From NCBI RefSeq assembly GCF_900182985.1, contig NZ_FXUY01000002.1, positions 746,501 to 810,500 of the forward strand: a stretch of DNA of 64,000 nucleotides, given 5' to 3'. Each line of letters starts with the position of its first letter. The stretch's first letter is position 1. The notes beneath the pieces are model-generated. The model saw only the letters and a program-made list of their open reading frames with translations, was not told the DNA's origin and did not search any database. The DNA comes from Pseudomonas helmanticensis (GTDB lineage: Bacteria; Pseudomonadota; Gammaproteobacteria; Pseudomonadales; Pseudomonadaceae). Of the stretch, positions 17,039 to 26,300 are shown piece after piece. The position numbers and the translations under genes are program-made.

Positions 17039-17677
17039 ATGTATTCGAATTACCTGGGCGAGTTTCTGGCGCTGGCTACTATCCACTTTCTCGCCGTGGT
17101 TGCTCCCGGCCCGGACTTCGCCGTAACCATTCGCCAGAGCGTGCGCTTCGGGCGGCTGGTGGGGATTTGCACGGCACTGGGCATCGGTGCGGGGATTTCC
17201 GTGCACGTGCTGTACACCCTGCTCGGCGTTGGCGCGCTGATGCACACCACCCCGTGGTTGCTGACCGTGGCCAAAGTGGTGGGCGCTGCCTACATTGTCT
17301 ACCTCGGTGTCAGCCTGATCCGCAGCAAACCGAAAACCAGCCTTGAAGGTGAAAAATCTGCGGAAGAACCGCTGGTTGAGCAATCGTTGTTCAAGGCGTT
17401 CAGTACCGGTTTCCTGACCAACGCCACCAACCCCAAGGCCACGCTGTTCTTCCTGGCGATCTTCACTACGATCATCAGCGCCAGCACACCCCTGCAAATC
17501 CAGGCGTTCTATGGCTTGTGGATGTGTTTTGTAAACGCCTTGTGGTTTGTGATCGTCGCGCTGTTTTTCTCCAGCAACAAGGTGCGACTGCTGTTCATGC
17601 GCATGGGCCACTGGTTCGAACGCAGCATGGGGGTGATCCTGATTCTGTTCGCCGGACGCTTGATGCTGTCGATGTAA
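17039..17677 (+). CDS. LysE/RhtB-family amino-acid exporter
   Basis: A 212-residue inner-membrane exporter with about six hydrophobic segments and the family signature VAPGPDFAVTIRQS near the N-terminus and GFLTNATNPKATLFF in the middle. Members export amino acids and related compounds such as homoserine, threonine and lysine. It starts 1 base after the oxygenase stop codon, so the two are translationally linked, which makes export of the oxygenase product a natural guess. A strong terminator follows. Confidence 0.92.
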   Translation: MYSNYLGEFLALATIHFLAVVAPGPDFAVTIRQSVRFGRLVGICTALGIGAGISVHVLYTLLGVGALMHTTPWLLTVAKVVGAAYIVYLGVSLIRSKPKTSLEGEKSAEEPLVEQSLFKAFSTGFLTNATNPKATLFFLAIFTTIISASTPLQIQAFYGLWMCFVNALWFVIVALFFSSNKVRLLFMRMGHWFERSMGVILILFAGRLMLSM

Positions 17678-17683
17678 ACCACC

Positions 17684-17718
17684 AAAAAAGTCCCGGCACA
17701 CTCTGCCGGGACTTTTTC
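17684..17718. terminator. Intrinsic terminator of the AlaX-oxygenase-LysE operon
   Basis: AAAAAAGTCCCGGCA / TGCCGGGACTTTTT is a near-perfect hairpin with flanking A and T tracts, 7 bases past the stop codon. Confidence 0.95.
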
Positions 17719-17863
17719 ATTTCTGCGCCTCTTTTGCATTTCTGTGCGACAGATCCCGTTTCGAGACTCCCTCGGCACTCCCTCACGGTGTTAGTTTGCA
17801 AAACGTTTCAGACGCTTCCGTCAGAAACTTCTTATCAACTGCCTGCCAAGGAATGCCTCCGTA

Positions 17864-19603
17864 ATGGATTTCTCCCTCAAGCAACTGGCCGCCGCTACCC
17901 TGATGCTGGCCAGCCTCGCGTCATTTACCACCGCCGCTCAAGCCAACATCACGCCACAGCAGAGCGCGGTCATCCTGAAATCCTTCGACGATAAAAGCGT
18001 GACGGATTTCCGCGAGTTTCTGGGCAGCCTGGCCAAGAGCGACATCGCCAAAAGCGACAATCTCGGCCCGGCCATCAGCACTTTCCTCGACAATAAAACC
18101 CTGACCGCTGAACAGCAGAACGAAATCCATCGCCTGCTGGGCATCTACACCCGCGTCAAATACGGCAAGGCCGCGCTGGAAACCTTGCGTGAACTGGTCG
18201 AGATTCCGACCTTCCAAAAGGAAGGCGTGGCGCAGCACGACAATCCTGAGTTCATCAAGATTGCCGGCAAGATCCAGAGCCTTGCCGAATCGTTCAACCT
18301 GAACTTCCGCAACATCGACAACCGCGTCTACGAAATATCCCTCGAAGGCCAAGGTGATGAAGTCGTCGGCATTCACGCGCACGCCGACGTGGTGCCGGTG
18401 ACTCCGGAAAACTGGGTGCTCAAGGACGGCACCAAGCTTGATCCGTTCAAAGTCACCCTGATTGGCGATCGCATGTACGGTCGTGGCACCGAGGATGACA
18501 AGAACGGCATCGTCGTTGCGATGTACGCGATGAAAGTGATCAAGGAAGAAAAACTGCCGCTGGCGCGCAACTTCAAGCTGCTGGTCGACACCACTGAAGA
18601 AACCAGCGGTGACGCGATTCCTTATTACTTCGAAAAAAACCCGACGCCGGCCTACAACATGGCGCTGGACGGTGGTTACCCGGTAGTAATTGCCGAGAAA
18701 GGCTACGGCACCGTGATGGCCAAATTTGCCAAACGCCCGGCTGAAGGCAAAGGCGCTGAAATCACTTCGATGACCGGCGGCCTGGCGACCAACCAGATTC
18801 CGTCGGCCTCGGTCGTCACCTTGCTGACCGACAAGCCTGCCGAACTGGCTGCCAGCCTGCAAAAGGCCGGCAACGAGTTTGCCAAACACAATGGCGGCAA
18901 CTTCGAAGTGGCAGCCAGGGTTGACGGTAAAGACGTCAAACTGACGGTGACCGGCGTTTCCGCGCACTCTTCCGAGCCGGAATCGGGCGTTAACCCGGTG
19001 GCGCGCATGCTGGTGTTTATCAATAGCCTGAACGGCAAGGTAGCGCTCAAGCACAACCAGTTCACCGACGCAGCCCGTTACGCTGCCGAGAACTGGGGCC
19101 TGGATTACCTCGGTAACACCTTGAAGGTGGGCTTCTCCGACAGTTTCATGGGGCCGCTGACTACGTCGCTCACCTACGTCGGTGAGGATGACAAAGCCTT
19201 CAAACTGGCGGTGAACCTGCGTGTTCCGAAGGGCAAGTCGCCGGAAAAACTCAAGACTGAAATCGCTGACAAACTCAGCGCATGGACCAAGAAAACTCAC
19301 GTCGCCGTGGACTTCGATTATTCGGTCGCCGAACCGATGTACCGCAACCCGGAAGGTGAATGGGTCAAGGCATTGCTGGCCGTGTCGACAGAAAACCTCG
19401 GCATGAAGCACGAGTTCGGCACCTCTGCCGGTGCGACGTCGGTGCATGAACTGCCTAACGGCGTCCAATTCGGCCTGGCGCGCCCTGAGGTGAAATACAC
19501 CGGGCACACCGATGGCGAGTTCAAGACCGTTGACCAGTTCTTGCTCGACCTGCAAATCGTCACCGAAATGATGGGTCGCATCGGGCAACTGCCAAAGCTG
19601 TGA
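17864..19603 (+). CDS. Secreted M20-family metallo-dipeptidase
   Basis: A 579-residue zinc peptidase with an N-terminal signal peptide (about 1-27, cleaved after AQA), so periplasmic. The M20 metal and catalytic motifs are H173-A-D175 (in GIHAHADVVPV), GRGTEDDKNG (207-216) and DTTEETSGD with the E245-E246 pair. The PepV-like arrangement suggests cleavage of dipeptides. AAGGA lies 11 bases before the ATG. It is a single gene with its own terminators, and nothing in the neighbourhood shows the substrate. Confidence 0.9.
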   Translation: MDFSLKQLAAATLMLASLASFTTAAQANITPQQSAVILKSFDDKSVTDFREFLGSLAKSDIAKSDNLGPAISTFLDNKTLTAEQQNEIHRLLGIYTRVKYGKAALETLRELVEIPTFQKEGVAQHDNPEFIKIAGKIQSLAESFNLNFRNIDNRVYEISLEGQGDEVVGIHAHADVVPVTPENWVLKDGTKLDPFKVTLIGDRMYGRGTEDDKNGIVVAMYAMKVIKEEKLPLARNFKLLVDTTEETSGDAIPYYFEKNPTPAYNMALDGGYPVVIAEKGYGTVMAKFAKRPAEGKGAEITSMTGGLATNQIPSASVVTLLTDKPAELAASLQKAGNEFAKHNGGNFEVAARVDGKDVKLTVTGVSAHSSEPESGVNPVARMLVFINSLNGKVALKHNQFTDAARYAAENWGLDYLGNTLKVGFSDSFMGPLTTSLTYVGEDDKAFKLAVNLRVPKGKSPEKLKTEIADKLSAWTKKTHVAVDFDYSVAEPMYRNPEGEWVKALLAVSTENLGMKHEFGTSAGATSVHELPNGVQFGLARPEVKYTGHTDGEFKTVDQFLLDLQIVTEMMGRIGQLPKL

Positions 19604-19651
19604 TCGATCGCTGGAACCCGGTCAGCGCATGACCGGGTTCTGGCAGACACA

Positions 19652-19679
19652 ATAAAAGGACCCTGAGGTCCTTTTTATT
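19652..19679 (+). terminator. Intrinsic terminator after dipeptidase
   Basis: Stem AAAAGGACC / GGTCCTTTTT with a 4-base loop, about 50 bases past the stop codon. Confidence 0.85.
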
Positions 19680-19703
19680 GGCGACGACAAATCGCGCACA
19701 AAC

Positions 19704-19735
19704 AAAAACGCCGATCATCACTGATCGGCGTTTTT
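19704..19735. terminator. Bidirectional terminator closing the tRNA operon
   Basis: AAAAACGCCGATCA / TGATCGGCGTTTTT is a perfect inverted repeat with flanking A and T runs. On the minus strand it lies 8 bases past the last tRNA-Gly. Confidence 0.92.
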
Positions 19736-19743
19736 GTTGAATA

Positions 19744-19819
<76 letters not shown>

Positions 19820-19821
19820 AA

Positions 19822-19897
19822 TGGCGTCCCCTAGGGGACTCGAACCCCTGTTACCGCCGTGAAAGGGCGGTGTCCTAGGCCACTAGACGAAGGGGAC
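19822..19897 (-). tRNA. tRNA-Glu (TTC), copy 1
   Basis: 76 bases with encoded CCA. The acceptor is GTCCCCT / AGGGGAC, and the anticodon loop CTTTCAC between CCGCC and GGCGG stems gives anticodon TTC. It lies 2 bases before tRNA-Gly copy 1 on the minus strand. Confidence 0.97.
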
Positions 19898-19919
19898 ACA
19901 GGCTACAACTTTCACTAAT

Positions 19920-19948
19920 AAAAACGCCGCTCACTGAGCGGCGTCTTT
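19920..19948 (-). terminator. Terminator-like hairpin inside the tRNA cluster
   Basis: Stem GACGCCGCTCA / TGAGCGGCGTT read on the minus strand and followed by TTTTA. It lies between tRNA-Gly copy 2 and tRNA-Glu copy 1, so the last pair may be transcribed less or separately, unless the hairpin serves as a processing signal. Confidence 0.65.
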
Positions 19949-19954
19949 AGAATT

Positions 19955-20030
<76 letters not shown>

Positions 20031-20033
20031 AAA

Positions 20034-20109
20034 TGGCGTCCCCTAGGGGACTCGAACCCCTGTTACCGCCGTGAAAGGGCGGTGTCCTAGGCCACTAGAC
20101 GAAGGGGAC
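20034..20109 (-). tRNA. tRNA-Glu (TTC), copy 2
   Basis: Identical 76-base copy of the tRNA-Glu at 19822. It lies 3 bases upstream of tRNA-Gly copy 2 on the minus strand. Confidence 0.97.
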
Positions 20110-20213
20110 ACGCTACCCGGAACACATGGTGTGTGTTTCGGTGTCCAGATCCGCGTCCGAAGACTTGGTTCCGGTTTCACTCAGCACCGCCCGAAAGCAC
20201 TGCTGTTTAAAAA

Positions 20214-20289
<76 letters not shown>

Positions 20290-20291
20290 AA

Positions 20292-20367
20292 TGGCGTCCC
20301 CTAGGGGACTCGAACCCCTGTTACCGCCGTGAAAGGGCGGTGTCCTAGGCCACTAGACGAAGGGGAC
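20292..20367 (-). tRNA. tRNA-Glu (TTC), copy 3
   Basis: Third identical tRNA-Glu and the first gene of the minus-strand tRNA operon, preceded by the promoter at 20429-20457. Confidence 0.97.
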
Positions 20368-20428
20368 ACGCTACAACATTCACTTCCTGCCGCGCTTCGC
20401 TGTGTGCTTTACGCTGCAAGTGGCGCGC

Positions 20429-20457
20429 ATTCTATGGATGGATTGAGAGGTCGTCAA
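20429..20457 (-). promoter_or_regulatory. Sigma-70 promoter of the tRNA operon
   Basis: On the minus strand TTGACG (20457-20452), a 17-bp spacer and TAGAAT (20434-20429) are followed by the GC-rich discriminator GCGCGCC. That discriminator is typical of stable-RNA promoters under stringent control. It lies 62 bases before the first tRNA. Confidence 0.8.
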
Positions 20458-20739
20458 CCCCCAGATATAAATTTATTTAAATCAATGACTTCGACCTGCT
20501 TTACGGGAGCAATCGGGCTTTTCCGTCGCCCGAGTCCTGACGCCTATATTCCGCCACTCGCCAAGGCGTTATAGTCCACCGCACGGTGATGGCATTCTGC
20601 ACATCAAGCGCCAGCATTCATATAAACAGCCGGCGGCCGATACAGATTGAACCAGCCGATCCAACTCGTCGAGCCGCGCTAGGCGCATGAAAGCCCAGCC
20701 ACTACACTCGCATGCGAACCCTATAAAGAGGTCTTACCG
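20458..20739. other. Intergenic stretch without recognisable gene
   Basis: Between the tRNA promoter and the next gene there is an AT-rich patch (about 20462-20485) and ordinary sequence. I see no ORF, hairpin or repeat that I can support. It should contain the promoter of the gene at 20740. Confidence 0.5.
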
Positions 20740-21510
20740 GTGACACCACTCATGATCACCCTGCTTGTCATAGCCGGGATCGCAATTCTGATCGCCATTG
20801 GCTACATGAACCATGTGGTGGAAAACAACAAACTGGAGAAGGCCCGCACCAAAGTCGAACTCAACGACCGCCTGCGTCGTTGCGGCGAGCTGACCGAGAC
20901 TTTCCCCGGCCAATTCATGACCCCGTCCCTGAAGCTGTTGTTGACGCGCCTGGAACTCAACGTTTGCCAGCGCCTGTTGAACCTGGAAAAGACCAGCGCC
21001 ACCACCAAGGCGCGCATCACCGAACTGAGTGCACTGGTCGCCCAAGGCGAGTCGATCCCGGTCAACAACCCACCTGCACCGATCATGACCGAAGCCAAGG
21101 CCAAAGACGTACGCTTCCTCCTCGAAGCCCTCCACGGCCAAATCACCCGCGCTGCCCACGACGGCTTCCTGCCACCGAACGAAGCCAAACACTGGGTGCG
21201 TGAAGTCCGGCACATTCTGGTGTTGCTGCACATCGAGTTCTTCAACAACCTCGGTCAACAGTCGCTGCAACAAAACCAGCCCGGCCAGGCCCGCCTCGCC
21301 TTCGAACGCGGCGTGCAATACCTGCGCAAGCAGCAGAACCCGCAGATCTACTCCGAACAGCTGCAATACCTGGAAAAATTGCTGGCCCGTGCCAACGCCC
21401 AGGTCATGGACAAGATCGCCCCGGTTGAAGGCGAAGAAAACCAGCTGACCGCCGGGCTGAAGGATGTCGAGGCTGATGCGGACTGGAAGAAGAAAGTGAT
21501 TTACGACTGA
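20740..21510 (+). CDS. Membrane-anchored conserved protein of unknown function
   Basis: A 256-residue protein with one N-terminal membrane helix (about 3-22) followed by a largely helical, charged cytoplasmic or periplasmic part rich in Leu, Glu, Gln and Arg. The C-terminal half has repeated helices (SLQQNQPGQARLAFERGVQYL) that look TPR-like. I chose the GTG at 20740 because AAGAGG lies about 8 bases upstream; an ATG four codons on is possible. From memory a homologue also follows the tRNA-Gly/Glu cluster in P. aeruginosa. No function is recognised. Confidence 0.82.
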   Translation: MTPLMITLLVIAGIAILIAIGYMNHVVENNKLEKARTKVELNDRLRRCGELTETFPGQFMTPSLKLLLTRLELNVCQRLLNLEKTSATTKARITELSALVAQGESIPVNNPPAPIMTEAKAKDVRFLLEALHGQITRAAHDGFLPPNEAKHWVREVRHILVLLHIEFFNNLGQQSLQQNQPGQARLAFERGVQYLRKQQNPQIYSEQLQYLEKLLARANAQVMDKIAPVEGEENQLTAGLKDVEADADWKKKVIYD

Positions 21511-21529
21511 TTGTCGATGCTGAGAGAGG

Positions 21530-21552
21530 AGCCACCGAGAGGTGGCTTTTTT
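21530..21552 (+). terminator. Intrinsic terminator
   Basis: Stem AGCCACC / GGTGGCT with a short loop, followed by TTTTTTT, 20 bases after the stop codon. Confidence 0.88.
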
Positions 21553-21570
21553 GTGGTTGCGATCTAGTAA

Positions 21571-21603
21571 ATCAAAAGATCGCAGCCTTCGGCAGCTCCT
21601 GCA
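21571..21603. repeat. Single REP unit (AAAAGATCGCAGCC family)
   Basis: One arm of the repeat seen as a pair at 31317-31405 and 62669-62744. No partner arm is evident nearby. Confidence 0.7.
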
Positions 21604-21642
21604 TGAGGTGGGGTGGCCGGATCTGAAGATCGTCGCCGAGGC

Positions 21643-23610
21643 TCAAAGTCGGAAATGCCCAACCATCCCGCGCAACTCTCCCCCCAACTGTGCCAGTTCA
21701 ACACTCGAAGCGGCATTCCCGCGCATCGCAATCGACGACTGATCCGCACTCGCGCGAATACTCGTGACACTGCGATTGATCTCCTCCGCCACCGAACTCT
21801 GCTGCTCCGCCGCCGCCGCAATCTGTTGATTCATCTGCTGAATCAACGAAACCGCTGCCGCAATACTGCCCAAGGCACTTTCGGTCTGCAGCGCATCACT
21901 GACCGCCAGCTTCACCAACTCTCCACTGCTCTGAATCTGCTGCACCGACGCCTGCGCCGCCGCGCGCAATGCACTGACCAACCGTTCGATTTCCTCGGTC
22001 GACTGCTGCGTACGTCGCGCCAGCGCGCGCACCTCATCGGCCACCACCGCAAAGCCCCTGCCCTGCTCGCCGGCGCGCGCCGCTTCGATTGCCGCGTTGA
22101 GCGCGAGCAGATTGGTCTGTTCGGCAACACTCTTGATCACTTCAAGCACCGTGCCGATATTCTGAATCTCGGCACTGAGGCTCTCGATACTGCTACTCGC
22201 CGACGTCGCCGAATCCGCCAGTTGCTCGATACGCGCCATGCTCTGACGCACGACCTGCTGACCCGTCTCGACCTTGCCATCCGCCGTCTGCGCCGCCAGT
22301 GCGGCCTCTTCGGCATTGCGCGCGACATCGTGCACAGTCGCGGTCATCTGGTTCATCGCGGTGGCGACCTGTTCGGTCTCCTCCTTCTGACTGCTGACCT
22401 CAAGATTGGTCTGCTCGGTCACCGCCGAGAGCGACTGCGCGGAACTGGCCAGTTGCTCGATACCGGCCTGCAAGCCGCTGACAATCGTGCTCAACCCTGC
22501 GCCCATCTGCTGCATCGCTGACATCAACTGACCGATTTCATCCCGGCGCGTCACAGCAATCGTCGCGCTCAAATCACCGGCAGCAATCTGTTGGGCAACC
22601 AGGATCACACTGCGCAACGGCGCAACGATCAATCGAGTGATCACCCAGGCCGCGATCAACCCGACCAACAGCGCCAATGCCGAAGAGCCGATAATCAGCA
22701 ATGAATTCTTCTTCAGTTCTGCCTGCATCGCGCCATCTTCGGCGACATAGGCCTGATCCACCCGCGCCACCACTTGCGCGGCACGCTGGTGCAATTGTTC
22801 GTAAACGGTTTTTTCCTGCGCCAGCAACCCGGTGTATTCAGCCAGTTTGTCGTTGAAACCGGCGATGTGCCCGGACACCTCATTAAGCACCGTCAGATAA
22901 CCCTCATCCTTGACCGTGGACTTCAGCTCTTCCGCCTGTGCCTGCGCCTGCGCGGCCTGCTCGATATTGCCTTTGCCGGCGCTGTCGGCATCGCCCTTGC
23001 GACTCTGATCCAGACGAATCCGCGCTTCGTTCATGGCCTGCAGCATCAAACGCGACACCTGGCTGACCTGACTGGCCTGCTCGATGAACTGTGCACCGTC
23101 CTTACCCTCGGTTTCTTTCAAGGTATAAGCGCCGTCATCGGCCAGCCCGGCCTGCAACACGTCAAGGTTGTTGGCCACGCTGGACACCGACCAACTGGCC
23201 ATTTCCAGCGCGAGATCCTTGGCCTGGGTCAACGAGACAAACTCGTCGAACGCCTTGCGGTAGGCGTCAAGCGACTGCTCGACATCGCTCATCACCGGCA
23301 CATTCGCCGGCGATTGCGCCTTGAGTTCGTTGGCCAGGGCAATCAGGCCCACCACGCCTTCACGCAAGGCATCGGCGGTTTTCGGATCACCACGCAAGGC
23401 GTACTCCTGCTCCAGCAGGCGCACGTTGAGCAGGCCACTGTTGAGCGAAGACATCTGCTTAAGGCCATCGAAACGCTGACTGATGGTTTGCAGGGACCAG
23501 ACACCAATCGCCGCCACCAGCGCAGTCAACAGCAGTACGAGCACAAACCCGATAGCCAGTTTTTTTGCCATACCGAGGTTGGCAAAACGTCCTTGCACGG
23601 CCGAAATCAT
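21643..23610 (-). CDS. Methyl-accepting chemotaxis protein, HBM-like sensor
   Basis: A 655-residue inner-membrane chemoreceptor. TM1 is at about 18-38, a helical periplasmic ligand-binding region spans about 39-302, and TM2 is at 303-327. A HAMP segment follows, then a signalling domain with the conserved tip [32 protein letters not shown]. The 260-residue sensor region suits a helical bimodular (HBM) domain, as in McpS-type receptors for organic acids, but this is size-based inference. The start at 23610 is preceded by AGAGGG 9 bases upstream. An upstream ATG at 23697 would add an unlikely leader. The ligand is unknown. Confidence 0.9.
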   Translation of the reverse strand: MISAVQGRFANLGMAKKLAIGFVLVLLLTALVAAIGVWSLQTISQRFDGLKQMSSLNSGLLNVRLLEQEYALRGDPKTADALREGVVGLIALANELKAQSPANVPVMSDVEQSLDAYRKAFDEFVSLTQAKDLALEMASWSVSSVANNLDVLQAGLADDGAYTLKETEGKDGAQFIEQASQVSQVSRLMLQAMNEARIRLDQSRKGDADSAGKGNIEQAAQAQAQAEELKSTVKDEGYLTVLNEVSGHIAGFNDKLAEYTGLLAQEKTVYEQLHQRAAQVVARVDQAYVAEDGAMQAELKKNSLLIIGSSALALLVGLIAAWVITRLIVAPLRSVILVAQQIAAGDLSATIAVTRRDEIGQLMSAMQQMGAGLSTIVSGLQAGIEQLASSAQSLSAVTEQTNLEVSSQKEETEQVATAMNQMTATVHDVARNAEEAALAAQTADGKVETGQQVVRQSMARIEQLADSATSASSSIESLSAEIQNIGTVLEVIKSVAEQTNLLALNAAIEAARAGEQGRGFAVVADEVRALARRTQQSTEEIERLVSALRAAAQASVQQIQSSGELVKLAVSDALQTESALGSIAAAVSLIQQMNQQIAAAAEQQSSVAEEINRSVTSIRASADQSSIAMRGNAASSVELAQLGGELRGMVGHFRL

Positions 23611-23718
23611 TGCGCGAAGCCCTCTGCCAAAGTGTGTGGACGAAGATTCGCAATGGCCATGCACCCGCACAAGTCTCTGGCGTCGGAATAATGGCAAAAA
23701 GCTACGCCCGCGTCGTTT

Positions 23719-25113
23719 TCAGAACGCTTGAGGTCGATCCACGCGGGTGCTGCGAAAAAACTGCCGGGCACGGGGGTCGCAGGCGTACGCGACATTGATC
23801 CGCTGCCACTCGCAGACTTCGCCACTGGGACTGAATGCTCCCGCCGCAGCAAGCGCTACACCGTTGCCGAGCGCCTGACGACGCAAGCGGGCGGGATCGG
23901 CAACTGGCGAACGCGCCCAGATGAACAAACCACCGCACGGCTTGCCGAATACCTCCCAATCGGCGTCTTCGAGTACTTGCAAAGCGGCGGCACGGTCGAC
24001 ATTCAAGCGCTGGCGCTGCCGATGCACCAGCTTGCGGTAGGCGCCGCTGGCCAAGAGGTTGGCCAACACCGCCTCGTTGAAACCTGAACAGCCGGAACTG
24101 CTGATCATCTTGACCCGCGCCAGCCGAGCGATCAGTTCAAGGTCGGCAAATACGAAACCCACACGCAATGAGCTGCTCAGGGTTTTCGAAAAACTGCCGA
24201 TGTAAATCACTCGTTGATCCAGTGCCGCCAACCGAGTGCCGTTGCCATTGTGCAAGTCGGCGTAGACATCGTCTTCGATCAGCCGCACATCACTGGCATT
24301 GCACAACTGCAGGATCCGCTCGGCCACGGACGGACTCAGACAGGAGCCGGTGGGATTGTGATGATGACTGTTGATGAACATTGCTACGGGGCGGAACTGC
24401 TCCAGCACGCTTGCCAGTGCAGCCGTGTCAGGCCCGTTCGGGGTGCGGCGGACTTCGAGCAGATGTACACCGTGCAATCGCAGAAGATCGAACAGTGGCG
24501 CATATCCAGGGTTCTCGACCACCACGTAATCACCGGCCTTGAGCAGGGTGCGCACGATCAGATCAAGGGCTTGGGTCGCGCCGCCAGTGGTCATGATCTG
24601 CGCTTCGACGGCCTGGACACTGATCATTTTCAGGCGCTTGACGATCTGTTCGCGCAGCGCCGGCAGACCGAGTGACGTGCTGTAGTTGAACAGGCTGCTC
24701 ATGTCGGTGCGCGCTACCTGACCGATCGCGTAGCTCAAGTCGTCGGACTCACGCCAGCTTTCAGGCAAGCCGCCATCACCGAGATTCAGCTTTTGCGCTA
24801 AACCATAAGCCTTTGCCGCCTCTGGGCGAAGCCGATCAAGACTCGCCGGCAGCGGCGCATTGACTGCACAACGCGGCGCAGCAGCGACCATGAATCCCGA
24901 GCCATGCCGAGGCGCCAGAACCCCTTGTGCCACCAGGCGTTCACAGGCCTGAGCGACGCACGACTGACTGAGCAGATTGCTGCGTGCAATTTCCCGCACC
25001 GAAGGCAAGCGTGTAGCGGGTGGCACGGCACTTCGCGCGATCCAGTCGATCACTCCGTCAACAATCTGCTGTACGACTGGCACCATTGCCTGTCGGTCAA
25101 TTCTCAATTCCAT
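23719..25113 (-). CDS. MocR-type GntR regulator with aminotransferase-like domain
   Basis: A 464-residue transcription factor. It has an N-terminal GntR winged helix (RLPSVREIARSNLLSQSCVAQACERL) and a large C-terminal fold-type I aminotransferase-like domain. The PLP lysine is in SFSKTLSSSLRVGF, with the HHHNPTGSCLSP and DDVYADL elements also present. Such proteins use PLP as effector sensor and often control PLP, GABA or amino-acid genes. I chose MELRIDRQAM (25113), with AGGAG 11 bases upstream. No obvious target is divergent, as the neighbour upstream (SDR) faces the same way. Confidence 0.9.
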   Translation of the reverse strand: MELRIDRQAMVPVVQQIVDGVIDWIARSAVPPATRLPSVREIARSNLLSQSCVAQACERLVAQGVLAPRHGSGFMVAAAPRCAVNAPLPASLDRLRPEAAKAYGLAQKLNLGDGGLPESWRESDDLSYAIGQVARTDMSSLFNYSTSLGLPALREQIVKRLKMISVQAVEAQIMTTGGATQALDLIVRTLLKAGDYVVVENPGYAPLFDLLRLHGVHLLEVRRTPNGPDTAALASVLEQFRPVAMFINSHHHNPTGSCLSPSVAERILQLCNASDVRLIEDDVYADLHNGNGTRLAALDQRVIYIGSFSKTLSSSLRVGFVFADLELIARLARVKMISSSGCSGFNEAVLANLLASGAYRKLVHRQRQRLNVDRAAALQVLEDADWEVFGKPCGGLFIWARSPVADPARLRRQALGNGVALAAAGAFSPSGEVCEWQRINVAYACDPRARQFFRSTRVDRPQAF

Positions 25114-25259
25114 GAGCACGCAAACTCCTGTCCGTTTTGCTGGCGGCAGTAAATCACAGCCATGCCACACAGCCTGTGCGACAAAGCCGTCAAAAGCGAC
25201 CTTTCTAACCATTTGATACACATTGCTTGGCGGATTCACGGAACTGAACGACAGGCATG

Positions 25260-25287
25260 AAAAAGCCCGCACGAATGCGGGCTTTTT
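25260..25287. terminator. Intrinsic terminator after SDR gene
   Basis: AAAAAGCCCGCA / TGCGGGCTTTTT hairpin with a short loop and symmetrical A and T tracts. Confidence 0.93.
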
Positions 25288-25301
25288 CCTTGCATAAATG
25301 C

Positions 25302-26063
25302 TCAGAACGCAGTGACGCCACCGTCCACCGCCAGCGAATGACCAGTGGTGAATGCTGCGCCATCGCTGCACAGGTACAGCACGGCGCTGGCGATCTCCTC
25401 GACCTTGCCGATGCGGCCGACCGGGTGCATGGCATTGGCGAACTCAGCCTTCTTCGGATCAGCCTCGTAGGCGCGGCGGAACATATCGGTATCAATCACC
25501 GCCGGGCACACCGCGTTGACGCGAATTTTCTTCTTCGCGTACTCGATCGCCGCAGATTTGGTCAGGCCAATCACCGCGTGCTTCGACGCCGCGTAGATAC
25601 TCATCTTCGGCGCCGCGCCCAGGCCCGCCACCGACGCGGTGTTGACGATCGCGCCACCGCCCTGGGCCAGCAACAGCGGCAACTGATACTTCATGCACAG
25701 CCATACGCCTTTGACGTTGACGCCGATGATCGCGTCAAACTCGTCCATCGAACCTTCGGCCAGTTTGCCTTTCTCGATTTCGATGCCGGCATTGTTGAAG
25801 GCGTAATCGAGGCGGCCGTAGGTATTGATCACCTCGTCCATCAGATTTTTCACTTCGCTCTCGACGGTAACGTTGCAACGGACGAAGGTCGCTTCGCCGC
25901 CGGCTGTACGAATCAGCGCCACAGTGCCCTCGCCCCCTGCGGTATCGAGATCGGCGACCACCACCTTCAGACCTTCGGCAGCAAACGCCTGGGCGGTTGC
26001 TCGGCCGATGCCGTTAGCCGCGCCTGTGACTACGGCAACCTGACCGGAAAACGTCATGCTCAT
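25302..26063 (-). CDS. Short-chain dehydrogenase/reductase
   Basis: A 253-residue cytoplasmic NAD(P)-dependent oxidoreductase of the classical SDR family. The cofactor motif is T13-G-A-A-N-G-I-G20, the NNAG element is at about 90-93, and the catalytic residues S144, Y157 and K161 (YAASK) are intact. D38 in VVVADLD favours NAD(H). The substrate is not identifiable. It appears monocistronic, with a strong terminator and REP-free flanks. Confidence 0.92.
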   Translation of the reverse strand: MSMTFSGQVAVVTGAANGIGRATAQAFAAEGLKVVVADLDTAGGEGTVALIRTAGGEATFVRCNVTVESEVKNLMDEVINTYGRLDYAFNNAGIEIEKGKLAEGSMDEFDAIIGVNVKGVWLCMKYQLPLLLAQGGGAIVNTASVAGLGAAPKMSIYAASKHAVIGLTKSAAIEYAKKKIRVNAVCPAVIDTDMFRRAYEADPKKAEFANAMHPVGRIGKVEEIASAVLYLCSDGAAFTTGHSLAVDGGVTAF

Positions 26064-26300
26064 TGTTGTGTCCTCGAACGCAAAGATGCAGGGGATGCTT
26101 AGCGTTGCAGCATAGCCACAGCGGGTTGTCCGGCGTCAGCACTATCAAAAGGCTGTTTATGTGCCCATGCGTGGCGGTGATAAACCGGTGGTGGTGATCA
26201 TCACTGCACTGGATCGGCGTGCATTCGCCGCATCAGCCAACCTTGCGACATCGGCGCTTAGGGTCTATCAACAAGGCTTCATTCAATTCGAGTGCCTGCC

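Noticed and set aside
17921..19588. Open frame of 555 codons opposite the M20 dipeptidase
   Set aside because: Low-complexity, His/Gly/Val-rich translation typical of antisense frames; the dipeptidase has a signal peptide and all motifs.
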